The notes: generated by a model from the letters alone, not told the origin. DNA of 46,901 nt from Blastomonas sp. (GCF_030373265.1 NZ_JAUCZC010000028.1:1-46901); one strand, 5' to 3'. Positions 7,926-16,553 are shown, numbered from the stretch's first letter. Program-made: numbers and translations.

Positions 7926-8934
7926 TGGGTCTCCCCTCCCCTTTAGGGGAGGGGCTGGGGGTGGGGCTGTGACGTCCTCCCCCACCCCAACCCCTCCCCT
8001 AAAGGGGAGGGGCTTTGATCGCGAATCCCTCGTCGCTTACGCCCGCGATTCGATTGCGCGCGGGTCCAAGTCGTTCGCGCTTGCCTCGCAGCTGTTCGAT
8101 GCGCCCACCCGCGAACGCGCCTGGCTGCTTTATGCCTGGTGCCGCAAGTGCGACGACCTCGCCGACGGCCAGGACATGGGCCATGGCATGAGCGCGGTCA
8201 CCGATGCGCATGCCCGCACCGCCTATATCCGCGCGCAGACCGAAGCGGCGTTGGCGGGCGAGCCGACCGACGACCCCGCGTTTGCCGCATTGGCCGTGGT
8301 TGCCGCCGAATGCCGCCTGCCGCACGCCTATATCTTCGATGTCATCGACGGATTCGATCTCGACGCTGACGAATGGCGCCCGCGCAGCGCAAACGATCTG
8401 TATCAATATTGCTATCATGTCGCGGGCGCGGTCGGGCTGCTGATGGCGATCGTGATGGGGGTCGATCCCGACGACGACGCCACGCTCGACCGGGCCTGCG
8501 ACCTGGGCCTCGCGTTCCAGCTCGCCAATATTGCGCGCGACCTGTCCGAGGACGACAGCGTCGGGCGCTGCTATCTGCCGATGGACTGGCTCGCCGAAAT
8601 GGACATTCCGCCCGGCCAGCACATGAAACCCTGGTTGCGCCCGCAACTGGTGACGCTGGCGGCGCGGCTTGCCGACCGGTCTGAAGCGCACGAAGCATCG
8701 GCGCGGGTGGGGGCGGAAAAGCTGCCGCTGCGGGCGCGCTGGGCGGTGCTCGCGGCAGCGGGAATCTACGGCGATATCGCGCGCGAGGTCCGCAGCCGCG
8801 GCGCGGCGGCATGGGACCACCGGGTCATCACCACGCGCGGGCAGAAGTTCGGCTGGCTGGCGCGCAGCGGCTGGCAGGCGACGCGGCGCCCTGATCCGGT
8901 GACCCGCGAAGGGTTGTGGACCCGCCCGCGCTGA
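7915..8934 (+). CDS. crtB: Phytoene synthase (CrtB, squalene/phytoene synthase family) with repeat-derived N-terminus
   Basis: The 339-residue frame encodes a trans-isoprenyl diphosphate synthase: the first aspartate motif D80-D-L-A-D84, the second motif D209-L-S-E-D213, and the RGSKSFALAS start of the conserved domain near residue 49. It condenses two geranylgeranyl diphosphates to phytoene, the substrate of CrtI encoded upstream. After the repeat there is no in-frame ATG, GTG or TTG before the conserved domain. Translation must therefore begin at the ATG at 7915, overlapping the LOG gene, or at the GTG at 7969 inside the repeat, behind a GGGGGTGGGG stretch (321 residues). About 30 N-terminal residues, rich in Gly, Pro and Thr, come from the repeat. 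The stop directly abuts the stop of the convergent hemerythrin-like gene. Confidence 0.92.
   Translation: MTFDGSPLPFRGGAGGGAVTSSPTPTPPLKGRGFDRESLVAYARDSIARGSKSFALASQLFDAPTRERAWLLYAWCRKCDDLADGQDMGHGMSAVTDAHARTAYIRAQTEAALAGEPTDDPAFAALAVVAAECRLPHAYIFDVIDGFDLDADEWRPRSANDLYQYCYHVAGAVGLLMAIVMGVDPDDDATLDRACDLGLAFQLANIARDLSEDDSVGRCYLPMDWLAEMDIPPGQHMKPWLRPQLVTLAARLADRSEAHEASARVGAEKLPLRARWAVLAAAGIYGDIAREVRSRGAAAWDHRVITTRGQKFGWLARSGWQATRRPDPVTREGLWTRPR
7931..8012. repeat. Paired palindromic repeat, family C, inside the 5' end of crtB
   Basis: The left half (CCCCTCCCCTTTAGGGGAGG, then a GGGGGTGGGG run) and the right half (CCCCACCCCAACCCCTCCCC, then TAAAGGGGAGGGG) are inverted copies, each with an internal hairpin around TTTA or TAAA. 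Elsewhere in the window such elements are intergenic. Here the whole element is read in frame as part of crtB. Confidence 0.8.
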
Positions 8935-9369
8935 TCAGGCTGCGCGCGTGGCCTTGGAGTGCTCGGCGAGCGGGTAGACCTCGCGATGTTCCATATCGAT
9001 CCGCTGCGCGAGCGCCTTGAACACGGTGTCGGATTCGCTGCGAAACCTGGCCTGGTTGGCAAGCAGCGCGTCTGCGCGTTTCCACCGGTCGATGAAATCG
9101 AGGAAGATGTCGGCGAGCCCGCCCATCTCGCGCCATGCCCGCTCACCAATCGCAGCAACGTGCGGATCGCTGGATTTGCGCAGCGCCGGATAGAGAATCT
9201 CGTCTTCCAGCGCGAGATGAATGCGCAGGATGCCGGTCAGCCTCGCCAGCATCAATGTGATCTCCACCGCGCTGGGACGATCGGCGATACAGGCCGAACG
9301 GGTCTGGATATCCTGGATGATCGCCAGACACGCTTCGTGCTGGGACTGCAGTTGAGCGATGCGCCACAT
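8935..9369 (-). CDS. Hemerythrin HHE-domain protein with an altered second half-motif
   Basis: The 144-residue, all-helical product resembles HHE cation-binding proteins, with H11 in the first helix and H51-x3-E55 followed by EILYPAL. In the second half the usual H-x3-E ... LFP pattern reads R123-x3-E127-H128 before REVYP, so one expected iron-ligand histidine is an arginine, and H128 could compensate. Such proteins bind a diiron centre and serve in oxygen or NO sensing, or repair of iron centres. The ATG at 9369 gives a normal family length. It is transcribed towards crtB with no space between the two stop codons. Function is uncertain because of the ligand change. Confidence 0.8.
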   Translation of the reverse strand: MWRIAQLQSQHEACLAIIQDIQTRSACIADRPSAVEITLMLARLTGILRIHLALEDEILYPALRKSSDPHVAAIGERAWREMGGLADIFLDFIDRWKRADALLANQARFRSESDTVFKALAQRIDMEHREVYPLAEHSKATRAA

Positions 9370-9530
9370 GATGCGGTGATACCCCGAAGCATCTCGGAAA
9401 GAGTGCGGCGTTCAGAATGAGGGCGTCATGCTTAACATTGCCCTAAGCGACCCAATGATGGCCCGAATTTGTCGGATCATCCGATGGATGAACGCTTGCC
9501 AGCGAAACTGGTTGCATATAGAAACCCAAT

Positions 9531-10655
9531 ATGCGCTGTTTTCCCCTTCCCGCCGTCCAGGCGACGCTTGGCCTGCTGCTATCCTCGCTCGTGCTGGCAA
9601 CCGGCGGGTGCTCGGATGGAAAGTCCGCGTCTGCGCCCACGGGGACCGAGAAAATCTATCCGGTCACGCTGGCCGTGGTTCGGCCTGCTGCCACATCGAA
9701 AGAGATCACCGCAGCCGGCACGGTGCGCTATCGCTACGAGACGCCTTTGGGGTTCACGACCGCAGGCAAGATCGCCAGCATCCGCTTTCAGGAAGGCGAC
9801 AGGGTGGTGCCCGGCGCGCTGATCGCCGCGCTGGATTCGACCCAGGTCAGTGCCGGGCTGGAAAGCGCCCAAGCCGAACAGCAGCGCGCACAGTCCGAAC
9901 TCGCCCGCTTCCAGCAGCTCTTCGAGAAGGGCTGGGTCACCCGCGCCCAGCTTGAGCGCAGCGAGGCGGCAGCGCGCGCCGCCGGCGCCCAGGTGAGCAA
10001 TGCAGGCTTTGCCAGCGGCACCTCGCGCATCGTCGCGCCTTCGGGCGGCATCATCCTGGCGCGCACCGCCGAGCCGGGACAGGTCGTGCTGGCGGGAACG
10101 CAGATCGTCGTGCTGGGCGAGACCAGCGGCGGCATGGTGCTGCGCGCGCCGATGATCGACAGCGATATCGGCCGTCTGTCAGCCGGAATGCCCGCGCAGG
10201 TAACGCTTTCGGGGCTGCCCGAAGGGAGCATCGAGGGGACGATCAGCGAGATCGACGCCCGCGCCAACCCGGCATCGGGCGCGTTCGAGGTCACCATCGC
10301 GCTGCCCGCCAATCCTGCCCTGCGCTCGGGCCAGATCGGCACCGCGCAGTTCCGCGTCGCGGCAGCGCCGGGCGATGCCGGGCTCGCCGTTCCCGCCAGC
10401 GCCGTGTTCAACGTGCGCGCGGGCGAAGGCTTCGTCTATCTGCTCGATGCCAAGGCCAATCGGGTGCGCGCGCGTGCGGTGCAGATCGGCAGGGTCGATG
10501 ATCGCGAGCTGGTGATCACCGGCGGGTTGAAGCCCGGCGATCGGATCGTGGCCAGCGGACTGGGCATGCTGGTCGACGGCGCGCGGGTCAAACCGCTCGC
10601 CACCAGCCAGCCCAGCCGCACGCGCCAGCCGGCGCCCGCAGCATCCGCCCGGTGA
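9531..10655 (+). CDS. RND efflux periplasmic adaptor (membrane fusion protein), lipoprotein
   Basis: The 374-residue protein has an N-terminal lipoprotein-type signal ending in LATGGC (C27), then a biotinyl-lipoyl-like half (TAGKIASIRFQEGDRVVPGA), an alpha-helical hairpin rich in Gln, Ala and Glu (about residues 100-155), a second lipoyl half (IVAPSGGIILARTAEPGQVV) and the beta-barrel and membrane-proximal domains. This is the AcrA/MexA-type layout that links an inner-membrane RND pump to an outer-membrane channel. The pump gene follows 31 bases downstream. No TolC-type channel or regulator gene is adjacent, so the pump probably uses a channel encoded elsewhere. The lipobox has Thr at -3, which is not ideal. 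Confidence 0.92.
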   Translation: MRCFPLPAVQATLGLLLSSLVLATGGCSDGKSASAPTGTEKIYPVTLAVVRPAATSKEITAAGTVRYRYETPLGFTTAGKIASIRFQEGDRVVPGALIAALDSTQVSAGLESAQAEQQRAQSELARFQQLFEKGWVTRAQLERSEAAARAAGAQVSNAGFASGTSRIVAPSGGIILARTAEPGQVVLAGTQIVVLGETSGGMVLRAPMIDSDIGRLSAGMPAQVTLSGLPEGSIEGTISEIDARANPASGAFEVTIALPANPALRSGQIGTAQFRVAAAPGDAGLAVPASAVFNVRAGEGFVYLLDAKANRVRARAVQIGRVDDRELVITGGLKPGDRIVASGLGMLVDGARVKPLATSQPSRTRQPAPAASAR

Positions 10656-10686
10656 CGCCCCCGGTCCTGCAGGCGCCGCGCGTCCG

Positions 10687-13600
10687 ATGAACCTCGCCGC
10701 GTTCACGATCAGCCGGTGGCAGCTCAGCCTGGTGGCGTTCATGCTGCTCGCCGCTCTGGGCCTCACCTCGCTGCTCACCATCCCGCGCTCGGTCGACCCG
10801 CATTTCCCGATCCCCGTGATCACGGTGATCATCGCGCTGCCCGGCGCCGACGCTGCCGATATCGAACAGACCATCGCCAAGCCGATCGAGGAGGTGCTGC
10901 GCGGCATCGACGATATCGACGAGATCCGCGCGGGCATCACCGACGGCTTTGTCTCGATCACCGCCGAGTTCGACTGGGACGGCGACCCCGACCAGTATTT
11001 CAACGACGTCGTGCGCGAGGTCAGCGCGATCCGCAGCCAGCTGCCCGAGGGCATTACCGAGCTGCGCTATCGCAAGGCGCGCACCACCGAAGCGGCGGTG
11101 CTCCAGCTCGCGATGGTCAGCGAGACCGCAAGCTGGCGGCGGATGCAGAAATACGCCGAGGACATCCGCGATACCTTCGTGCGCTATCCCGGGGTGCGGA
11201 ACACCGTGATCGACGGCCTGCCCCAGCCCGAGGTGCAGGTCTCGATCGACAGCCGCCGCCTTGCCGAACTCGGTCTCGCCCCGTCCGCCATCGCCGATGC
11301 GCTGCGCCGGGGTGGCGCCGAATTGCCGCCGGGCGCGGTCGAAAGCGCAGGCCGCCGTTTCAATGTCGAGGCCGGCGGCGCCTATCGCGATCTCGAAACC
11401 ATCCGCAATCTGCCGGTGCGCGCAGGCAACGGCACGTTGCTGCGCATCGCCGATGTGGCGCGCGTCGATTGGGGGAGCGCCGAGCAGCTCTACATCACCC
11501 GCTTCAACGGCGAGCGGGCCATCTTCCTCTCGATCCTGCAGAAGGATGGCTATGACGTCATCCGGCTGCGCGATTCGCTCGACGCGGAACTGAAGAACCA
11601 GCAGGCAAATTTCCCGCCCGATATCCGCCTCGAGCAGGTGTTCGACCAGAGCCGCGACATCGAATACCGGTTGCGCGAGCTCACCCGCGACTTCTCGATC
11701 GCGCTGTTTCTCGTCATCTTCACGCTGCTGCCCCTGGGCTGGCGCGCATCGGTGATCGTGATGATCTCGATCCCGCTGTCGCTGGCCTCGGGGCTGCTGG
11801 CGATCAGCGTGATGGGCTTCAACCTCAGCCAGCTCGCGGTCGCCGGGTTCATCGTCGCGCTGGGGCTGCTGGTCGACGATTCGATCGTGGTGACCGAGAA
11901 CATCGCGCGGCACCTGCGCATGGGCAAGCGCCGCTCGATCGCCGCGATCGATGCCACCCGCGAGATCACGCCTGCGGTGCTCGGTTCGACCGGCGTGCTG
12001 ATCTTCGCCTTCACCCCCTTGCTGTTCCTGCCCGAAGGCGCGGGCAAGTTCACCCAGTCGTTCATCTACACGATCATCTTCACGGTGTTCGCCTCGCTGG
12101 TCATTTCGCTGACCATCATCCCGTTCCTCGCCAGCCGCATCCTCTCGCGCGACGAGGACCCCGAGGGCAATGCGCTGCTGCGCTGGCTGACCCACCAGAT
12201 CGAGCGCCTGTACCGCCCGATCCTGCACCGCGCGCTCGACATGCCGCGCCGCACCTTATGGGCATCGATGGCGCTCACCTTGTCGGCCTTCGCCCTCATA
12301 CCCCTGCTCGGCTTCAGCCTGTTCCCGTATGCCGACACCAGCTATTTCCGGGTCACCGTCGATGCCGAGCAGGGCAGCGGGGTCGCGACCACCGATGCGC
12401 TGGTGAAAAAGACCGAGGCGGTGCTGGCGCGCGAGCCGGATATCAAGGTGCGCGCGGCCAACACCGGAAGCTCGAACCCGCAGGTGTTCTACAACGTCTT
12501 CGCGCTCGACCAGCGGCCCAATTTCGGCGAGGTGTTCGCGGTGATGGAGCGCTGGGACGCGGATGAAAGCCCGCAGATGGTGCAGCGCATCCGCGACCGG
12601 CTCGAGCAGATTCCCGGCGCGCGCTTCAACGTCGAACTGTTCCAGAACGGCGCGCCGATCGCCTCACCGGTGGCGCTGCGGATCACCGGCGAGGACCTCG
12701 ATGTGTTGCGCACGCTCGCCGCCAGGGTCGAGGTGATCCTGCGCACCACGCCGGGCGCGCGCGACGTGATCAACCCCGTGGCCAACAACGGCATCGATCT
12801 GGATGTCGGGATCGACGAGGCCAAGGCCGCCTTGCTCAACATCGCGCCGGGCGAGGCGCGCCGCGCGGTCCGGCTGGCGCTGTCGGGTGAGAACGCCGCC
12901 GCCTTCCGCGACGAGGAGGGCGACAGCTACCGCGTCGTCGTTCGCCTGCCGATCACTGGCGCCCAGCCGATTTCGGCGCTCGACCAGGTCTATGTCGCCA
13001 GCCGCACCGGCGAGGCGATCGCGCTGTCGCAGATCAGCAGCCCCAGGCTGGAGAGCGTGCCGCCGCAGATCCAGCGCTATCAGCTGCAACGCTCGGTCAC
13101 CGTCACCGCCAACGCCGAGCCCGGCGCGCTGCCTGCCCGGATCAGCCGCGAGGCGATGGCGAAAATCGAAGCGATCAAGCTGCCGGCGGGCTATCGCGTG
13201 TCCGCGGGCGGCGAGGCCGAGGCAATCGATACCGTGTTCGGCGGGCTGGGTCCGATCATCCTCATCGCCCTGTTCGGCATCTTTGCGGTGCTGGTCGCCG
13301 AGTTCGGCCGGTTCCGCGAGACGATCGTGGTCGCAGGGGTGATTCCGCTGGGCACCTTCGGCGGGTTCATTGCGCTGTTCGTCACCGGATCGTCGCTCAG
13401 CTACATGGCGATCATCGGGTTCGTCGCGCTCGTCGGCATCGAGATCAAGAACTCGATCCTGCTGGTCGATTTCACCACCCAGTTGCGCCGCGAGGGCATG
13501 GGGCTGCGCGCTGCGATCGAGCGCGCGGGCGAGGTGCGCTTCCTGCCCGTGCTGCTGACCTCGGTCACCGCGATCGGCGGGCTGCTGCCGCTCGCGCTGT

Positions 13601-13767
13601 TCGGCGGATCGCTCTACGCGCCGCTCGCCAGCGTGATCATCGGCGGGCTGATCTCGTCCACCGTGCTGTCGCGCATCGTCACCCCGGTGATGTATCTGCT
13701 GATCGCGCGCGGCGGCGAGAAGGATGACGATGCGAAATCCGCGGCTGCGACGCCGGTTGCCGGTTGA
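10687..13767 (+). CDS. RND family efflux pump permease (AcrB-like, HAE family)
   Basis: The 1026-residue protein has the family length and duplicated layout: TM1 near residues 10-30, a large periplasmic loop, TM2-6, a second TM7 and loop, and TM8-12 near the C-terminus. The proton-relay DD pair lies in GLLVDDSIVVTENI. IGFVALVGIEIKNSILLVDF is the matching second-half helix. With the adaptor just upstream it should form a tripartite proton-driven exporter; the substrate range cannot be inferred. The ATG at 10687 follows the adaptor stop by 31 bases, so the two genes form an operon. A family D repeat follows and may end the transcript. Confidence 0.94.
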   Translation: MNLAAFTISRWQLSLVAFMLLAALGLTSLLTIPRSVDPHFPIPVITVIIALPGADAADIEQTIAKPIEEVLRGIDDIDEIRAGITDGFVSITAEFDWDGDPDQYFNDVVREVSAIRSQLPEGITELRYRKARTTEAAVLQLAMVSETASWRRMQKYAEDIRDTFVRYPGVRNTVIDGLPQPEVQVSIDSRRLAELGLAPSAIADALRRGGAELPPGAVESAGRRFNVEAGGAYRDLETIRNLPVRAGNGTLLRIADVARVDWGSAEQLYITRFNGERAIFLSILQKDGYDVIRLRDSLDAELKNQQANFPPDIRLEQVFDQSRDIEYRLRELTRDFSIALFLVIFTLLPLGWRASVIVMISIPLSLASGLLAISVMGFNLSQLAVAGFIVALGLLVDDSIVVTENIARHLRMGKRRSIAAIDATREITPAVLGSTGVLIFAFTPLLFLPEGAGKFTQSFIYTIIFTVFASLVISLTIIPFLASRILSRDEDPEGNALLRWLTHQIERLYRPILHRALDMPRRTLWASMALTLSAFALIPLLGFSLFPYADTSYFRVTVDAEQGSGVATTDALVKKTEAVLAREPDIKVRAANTGSSNPQVFYNVFALDQRPNFGEVFAVMERWDADESPQMVQRIRDRLEQIPGARFNVELFQNGAPIASPVALRITGEDLDVLRTLAARVEVILRTTPGARDVINPVANNGIDLDVGIDEAKAALLNIAPGEARRAVRLALSGENAAAFRDEEGDSYRVVVRLPITGAQPISALDQVYVASRTGEAIALSQISSPRLESVPPQIQRYQLQRSVTVTANAEPGALPARISREAMAKIEAIKLPAGYRVSAGGEAEAIDTVFGGLGPIILIALFGIFAVLVAEFGRFRETIVVAGVIPLGTFGGFIALFVTGSSLSYMAIIGFVALVGIEIKNSILLVDFTTQLRREGMGLRAAIERAGEVRFLPVLLTSVTAIGGLLPLALFGGSLYAPLASVIIGGLISSTVLSRIVTPVMYLLIARGGEKDDDAKSAAATPVAG

Positions 13768-13819
13768 GGAGCTTGTGCAGCGAGCATCGCGCGCTATCTA
13801 ATCAATCAACGCACCCCAT

Positions 13820-13899
13820 CCGCTCAGCCTGAGCCTGTCGAAGGCCACGCGCCCACGCTGGCCCAATAGCGGGGCCTTCGACAAGCTCAGGCTGAGCGG
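13820..13899. repeat. Paired palindromic intergenic repeat, family D
   Basis: The 27-base left arm (13820-13846, containing GAGCCTGTCGAAGGCC) and right arm (13873-13899, containing GGCCTTCGACAAGCTC) are inverted copies with one mismatch. The loop of 26 bases contains ACGCGCCCACGC. The motif CTTCGACAAGCTCAGG is one I recall as common in intergenic DNA of many proteobacteria. It separates the RND pump gene from msrA. Confidence 0.85.
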
Positions 13900-13930
13900 A
13901 AGTGGGGATTGGACCGAAGGAAAAAATGTC

Positions 13931-14464
13931 ATGACGCAACACACCTCCATCCTCGCCGGGGGCTGCTTCTGGTGCACCGAGGCCGTGTTCAACGATGTCG
14001 TCGGCGTCAGCAAGGTCGAGAGCGGCTATATCGGCGGGACGGTCGAGAACCCGACCTACAAGGCGGTCTGCTCGGACAGCACCGGCCATGCCGAGGCGAT
14101 CCGCGTGACCTTCGACACCGAGCAATTGAGCTATGCCGACCTGCTCGATATCTTCTTCGCGACGCACGACCCGACCCAGCTCAACCGCCAGGGCAACGAT
14201 GTCGGCACCCAGTACCGCTCGGCGATCTTCCCGCTCGATGCCGCGCAGCAGGTCGAGGCCGAGGCCGCGATGAGCCGCAATCAACCCGATTGGCCCGCCC
14301 CGATCGTCACCACCATCGAGGAGGCGACCACCTGGTATCCCGCCGAGGATTATCATCAGGAATACTGGAACGGCGAAGGGCAGCGCAACCCTTATTGCCT
14401 CGCGGTGATCCCGCCCAAGCTGCAGAAGCTGCGCAAGAGCTTTGCCGCGCGCGTGAAGGGCTGA
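13931..14464 (+). CDS. msrA: Peptide-methionine (S)-S-oxide reductase MsrA
   Basis: The 177-residue product has the MsrA catalytic motif GGCFWC with C12 as nucleophile and C15 two residues on. It also has GY..G near residue 33, the conserved GHAEA segment and the AEDYHQEYW block. It reduces methionine-S-sulfoxide in proteins and free methionine using thioredoxin. The ATG at 13931 has GAAGG about 10 bases upstream, and only a few residues precede the catalytic motif, as usual. No MsrB domain is fused and none is adjacent. The gene stands alone between a family D repeat and galU. Confidence 0.95.
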   Translation: MTQHTSILAGGCFWCTEAVFNDVVGVSKVESGYIGGTVENPTYKAVCSDSTGHAEAIRVTFDTEQLSYADLLDIFFATHDPTQLNRQGNDVGTQYRSAIFPLDAAQQVEAEAAMSRNQPDWPAPIVTTIEEATTWYPAEDYHQEYWNGEGQRNPYCLAVIPPKLQKLRKSFAARVKG

Positions 14465-14567
14465 AGACCCGCGGCTGGCTGCGTTGCGGCGCAGCATTGC
14501 CGCCTTGACAGGGTTGCAACGCACTGCAAGTCAGGGCGTTGTCGGGACATAGACAAAAGGATCCAAC

Positions 14568-15431
14568 GTGAAGCCCATCCGCAAGGCTGTGTTCCCGGTT
14601 GCCGGTTTAGGCACCCGTTTCCTGCCCGCCACCAAGGCCATCCCCAAGGAGATGCTGCCGGTCGTCGACCGGCCGCTGATCCAGTACGCCGTCGACGAGG
14701 CGCGCGAGGCGGGGATCGAACAGATGATCTTCGTCACCGGCCGCGGCAAGAGCGCGATCGAGGACCATTTCGACATCGCCTATGAACTCGAGCACACGAT
14801 GACCGAGCGCGGCAAGTCGCTCGAGGTGCTCGCGCCTACACGTCTCTCCCCCGGCAACTGCGCCTATGTCCGCCAGCAGGAGCCTTTGGGGCTGGGCCAT
14901 GCGATCTGGTGCGCGCGCGATATCGTTGGCGACGAACCGTTCGCGATCTTCCTGCCCGATGAATTCATGGTCGGATCGCCCGGCTGCATGAAGCAGATGG
15001 TCGATGCCTATGCCACGCTTGGCGGCAACCTGATCAGCGTCCTCGAAGTGCCGCGCGAGGCGGTGTCGAGCTATGGCGTGATCGCCCCGGGGCGTCAGGA
15101 TGGCGCGATCACCGAGGTCACCGCGCTGGTCGAAAAGCCCAAGGTCGAGGATGCGCCGTCCAACCTGATCATTTCGGGCCGCTACATCCTGCAGCCCGAG
15201 GTCATGCGGACCCTGGAAAACCAGGGCAAGGGTGCGGGCGGAGAGATCCAGCTGACCGACGCCATGGCGCGGATGATCGGCACCCAGCCGTTTCACGCGG
15301 TGACCTTTGCCGGCAAGCGCTATGACTGCGGATCGAAGGCGGGCTATGCGCAGGCCAATCTTGCGGTGGCGCTGGACCGCGAGGATATCGGTCCGGAAAT
15401 CCGCGCCTTCGCGCTCGACCTCTTGAAATAG
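14568..15431 (+). CDS. galU: UTP-glucose-1-phosphate uridylyltransferase GalU
   Basis: The 287-residue enzyme begins with the nucleotidyltransferase signature AGLGTRFLPATKAIPKEMLP and has the later conserved FVTGRGKSAIEDHFD and DCGSKAGY blocks, all typical of bacterial GalU. It makes UDP-glucose for exopolysaccharide, glycolipid and envelope sugar synthesis in the cytoplasm. The start is GTG at 14568, preceded by AAAAGG at 14555-14560. A TTGACA (14505-14510) lies upstream with a weak -10 (AAGTCA) 17 bases on, so it probably has its own promoter. No sugar-polymer genes are adjacent, which fits a housekeeping role. Confidence 0.95.
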   Translation: MKPIRKAVFPVAGLGTRFLPATKAIPKEMLPVVDRPLIQYAVDEAREAGIEQMIFVTGRGKSAIEDHFDIAYELEHTMTERGKSLEVLAPTRLSPGNCAYVRQQEPLGLGHAIWCARDIVGDEPFAIFLPDEFMVGSPGCMKQMVDAYATLGGNLISVLEVPREAVSSYGVIAPGRQDGAITEVTALVEKPKVEDAPSNLIISGRYILQPEVMRTLENQGKGAGGEIQLTDAMARMIGTQPFHAVTFAGKRYDCGSKAGYAQANLAVALDREDIGPEIRAFALDLLK

Positions 15432-15509
15432 CGGTTCAGCATCGGCTCAGCCGCTCTATAGCAGGCAGGCGCGTGCCCGCATGACCTTGCGCGCCGGAGG
15501 ACCGATTCG

Positions 15510-15821
15510 ATGAAGGCCGCTTATCTCATCCTGCTGCTGGCACCGCTGGCGCTGTCGGGCTGTATCGCCAGCGCCGTGGGCACGGTGGTCACCGCGCCGG
15601 TGAAGATCGTCTCCAAGGGCGTCGACTGGGCGACCACCAGCCAGTCCGAAGCCGACGAGAACCGCGGCCGTGCGATGCGCAAGGCCGAGGAGCGGATGGG
15701 CAAATTGCAGCGCCAGCGCGACAAAGCCTGGCGCAAATGCTATGACGGCAACGAGCGGGCGTGCGCCGAGGCGCAGTCGTTCCAGGACGAGATCGACGAG
15801 GAAATGGCCCGCTTCAACTGA
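15510..15821 (+). CDS. Small lipoprotein of unknown function
   Basis: The 103-residue product starts with a short lipoprotein signal (MKAAYLILLLAPLALSGC, lipobox LSGC with C18). A small hydrophobic stretch follows (AVGTVVTAPVKIV), then a charged, helical segment from about residue 45 to the end (DENRGRAMRKAEERMGKL and on) that could form a coiled coil, with two cysteines at KCYDGNERAC. GGAGG lies 9 bases before the ATG. It should sit on the periplasmic face of a membrane. I do not recognise the family. It lies in the galU direction, 78 bases downstream, so co-transcription is possible. Confidence 0.75.
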   Translation: MKAAYLILLLAPLALSGCIASAVGTVVTAPVKIVSKGVDWATTSQSEADENRGRAMRKAEERMGKLQRQRDKAWRKCYDGNERACAEAQSFQDEIDEEMARFN

Positions 15822-15943
15822 TCTGCGGATGTTCGCGCGCTGAGCGCATCGCAACACTGGCCAAGAATCGCCGAAGCCGATAAGGGCAATGCTGCGCCGC
15901 AGCGATTGACCGCGGCAGCGTTGATGAAAGGCCTCGATTTCCC

Positions 15944-16492
15944 ATGGATGGACAGCAGCTTTTTTTCCTGATCGCCGCTTTGGTGATCGTTGCTATGATC
16001 GTGATCTGGGCGCTGGTCGGGCGCAAGGGCGGCACTGGCACGTCCGGGCACGACGACCATGGCCATCACGACACCGCGCACGGCCATGAACCCGCCGCGG
16101 TCGAGCCACCGCCGACCATCGTCCCGACGATGGGCGCCGCGCTTGATCCGACCGTCGCTGCGCTCTCGACCGCGGATGTCGACGCGCAGATTGCCGCTCA
16201 GGCGCAGGAAGCCGCCGCCAGCGGCACGCCGCGCATCGCAGCAGCCGTCGGCGATCCCGACGACCTGCGCAAGATCAAGGGCATCGGCCCCAAGCTCAAC
16301 ACCCTGCTGGGGGAGCTGGGCGTCGCCCGCTATGACCAGATCGCCGCCTGGACCGCCGCCGACGTCGCCGAGGTCGATCCGTATCTGGGCAGCTTCAAGG
16401 GCCGCATCGTCCGCGACAACTGGATCGAGCAGGCCGGCTTCCTGGCCAAGGGCGACATCGCCGGGTTCGAGGCGAAGTTCGGAAAGCTGTAA
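15944..16492 (+). CDS. Membrane-anchored protein with C-terminal helix-hairpin-helix (H3TH-like) domain and His-rich linker
   Basis: The 182-residue product has one transmembrane segment (about residues 7-26). A histidine/aspartate-rich stretch (36-48, six His) and a Pro/Ala-rich linker follow. The C-terminal domain at about 106-175 starts DDLRKIKGIGPKLNTLL and contains a helix-hairpin-helix GIGPKL core, as in the proteins described as flap-endonuclease-like H3TH domains (COG3743 type). Such domains bind DNA or act as structural repeats; no nuclease acidic cluster is evident here. Topology suggests a short N-terminus outside and a cytoplasmic domain, or the reverse. The His-rich stretch could bind metal. 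It ends just before a strong bidirectional terminator shared with metK. Confidence 0.8.
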   Translation: MDGQQLFFLIAALVIVAMIVIWALVGRKGGTGTSGHDDHGHHDTAHGHEPAAVEPPPTIVPTMGAALDPTVAALSTADVDAQIAAQAQEAAASGTPRIAAAVGDPDDLRKIKGIGPKLNTLLGELGVARYDQIAAWTAADVAEVDPYLGSFKGRIVRDNWIEQAGFLAKGDIAGFEAKFGKL

Positions 16493-16553
16493 GGGTCGGG
16501 AGGTTCGGTCTTACCACCCCCCGCTCAGCCTCCCGTATTTTCGAGCCCCAACA

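Noticed and set aside
10588-12228. A 546-codon open frame antisense to the RND permease, rich in His, Asp and Arg
   Set aside because: Low-complexity shadow of a well-supported transporter gene.
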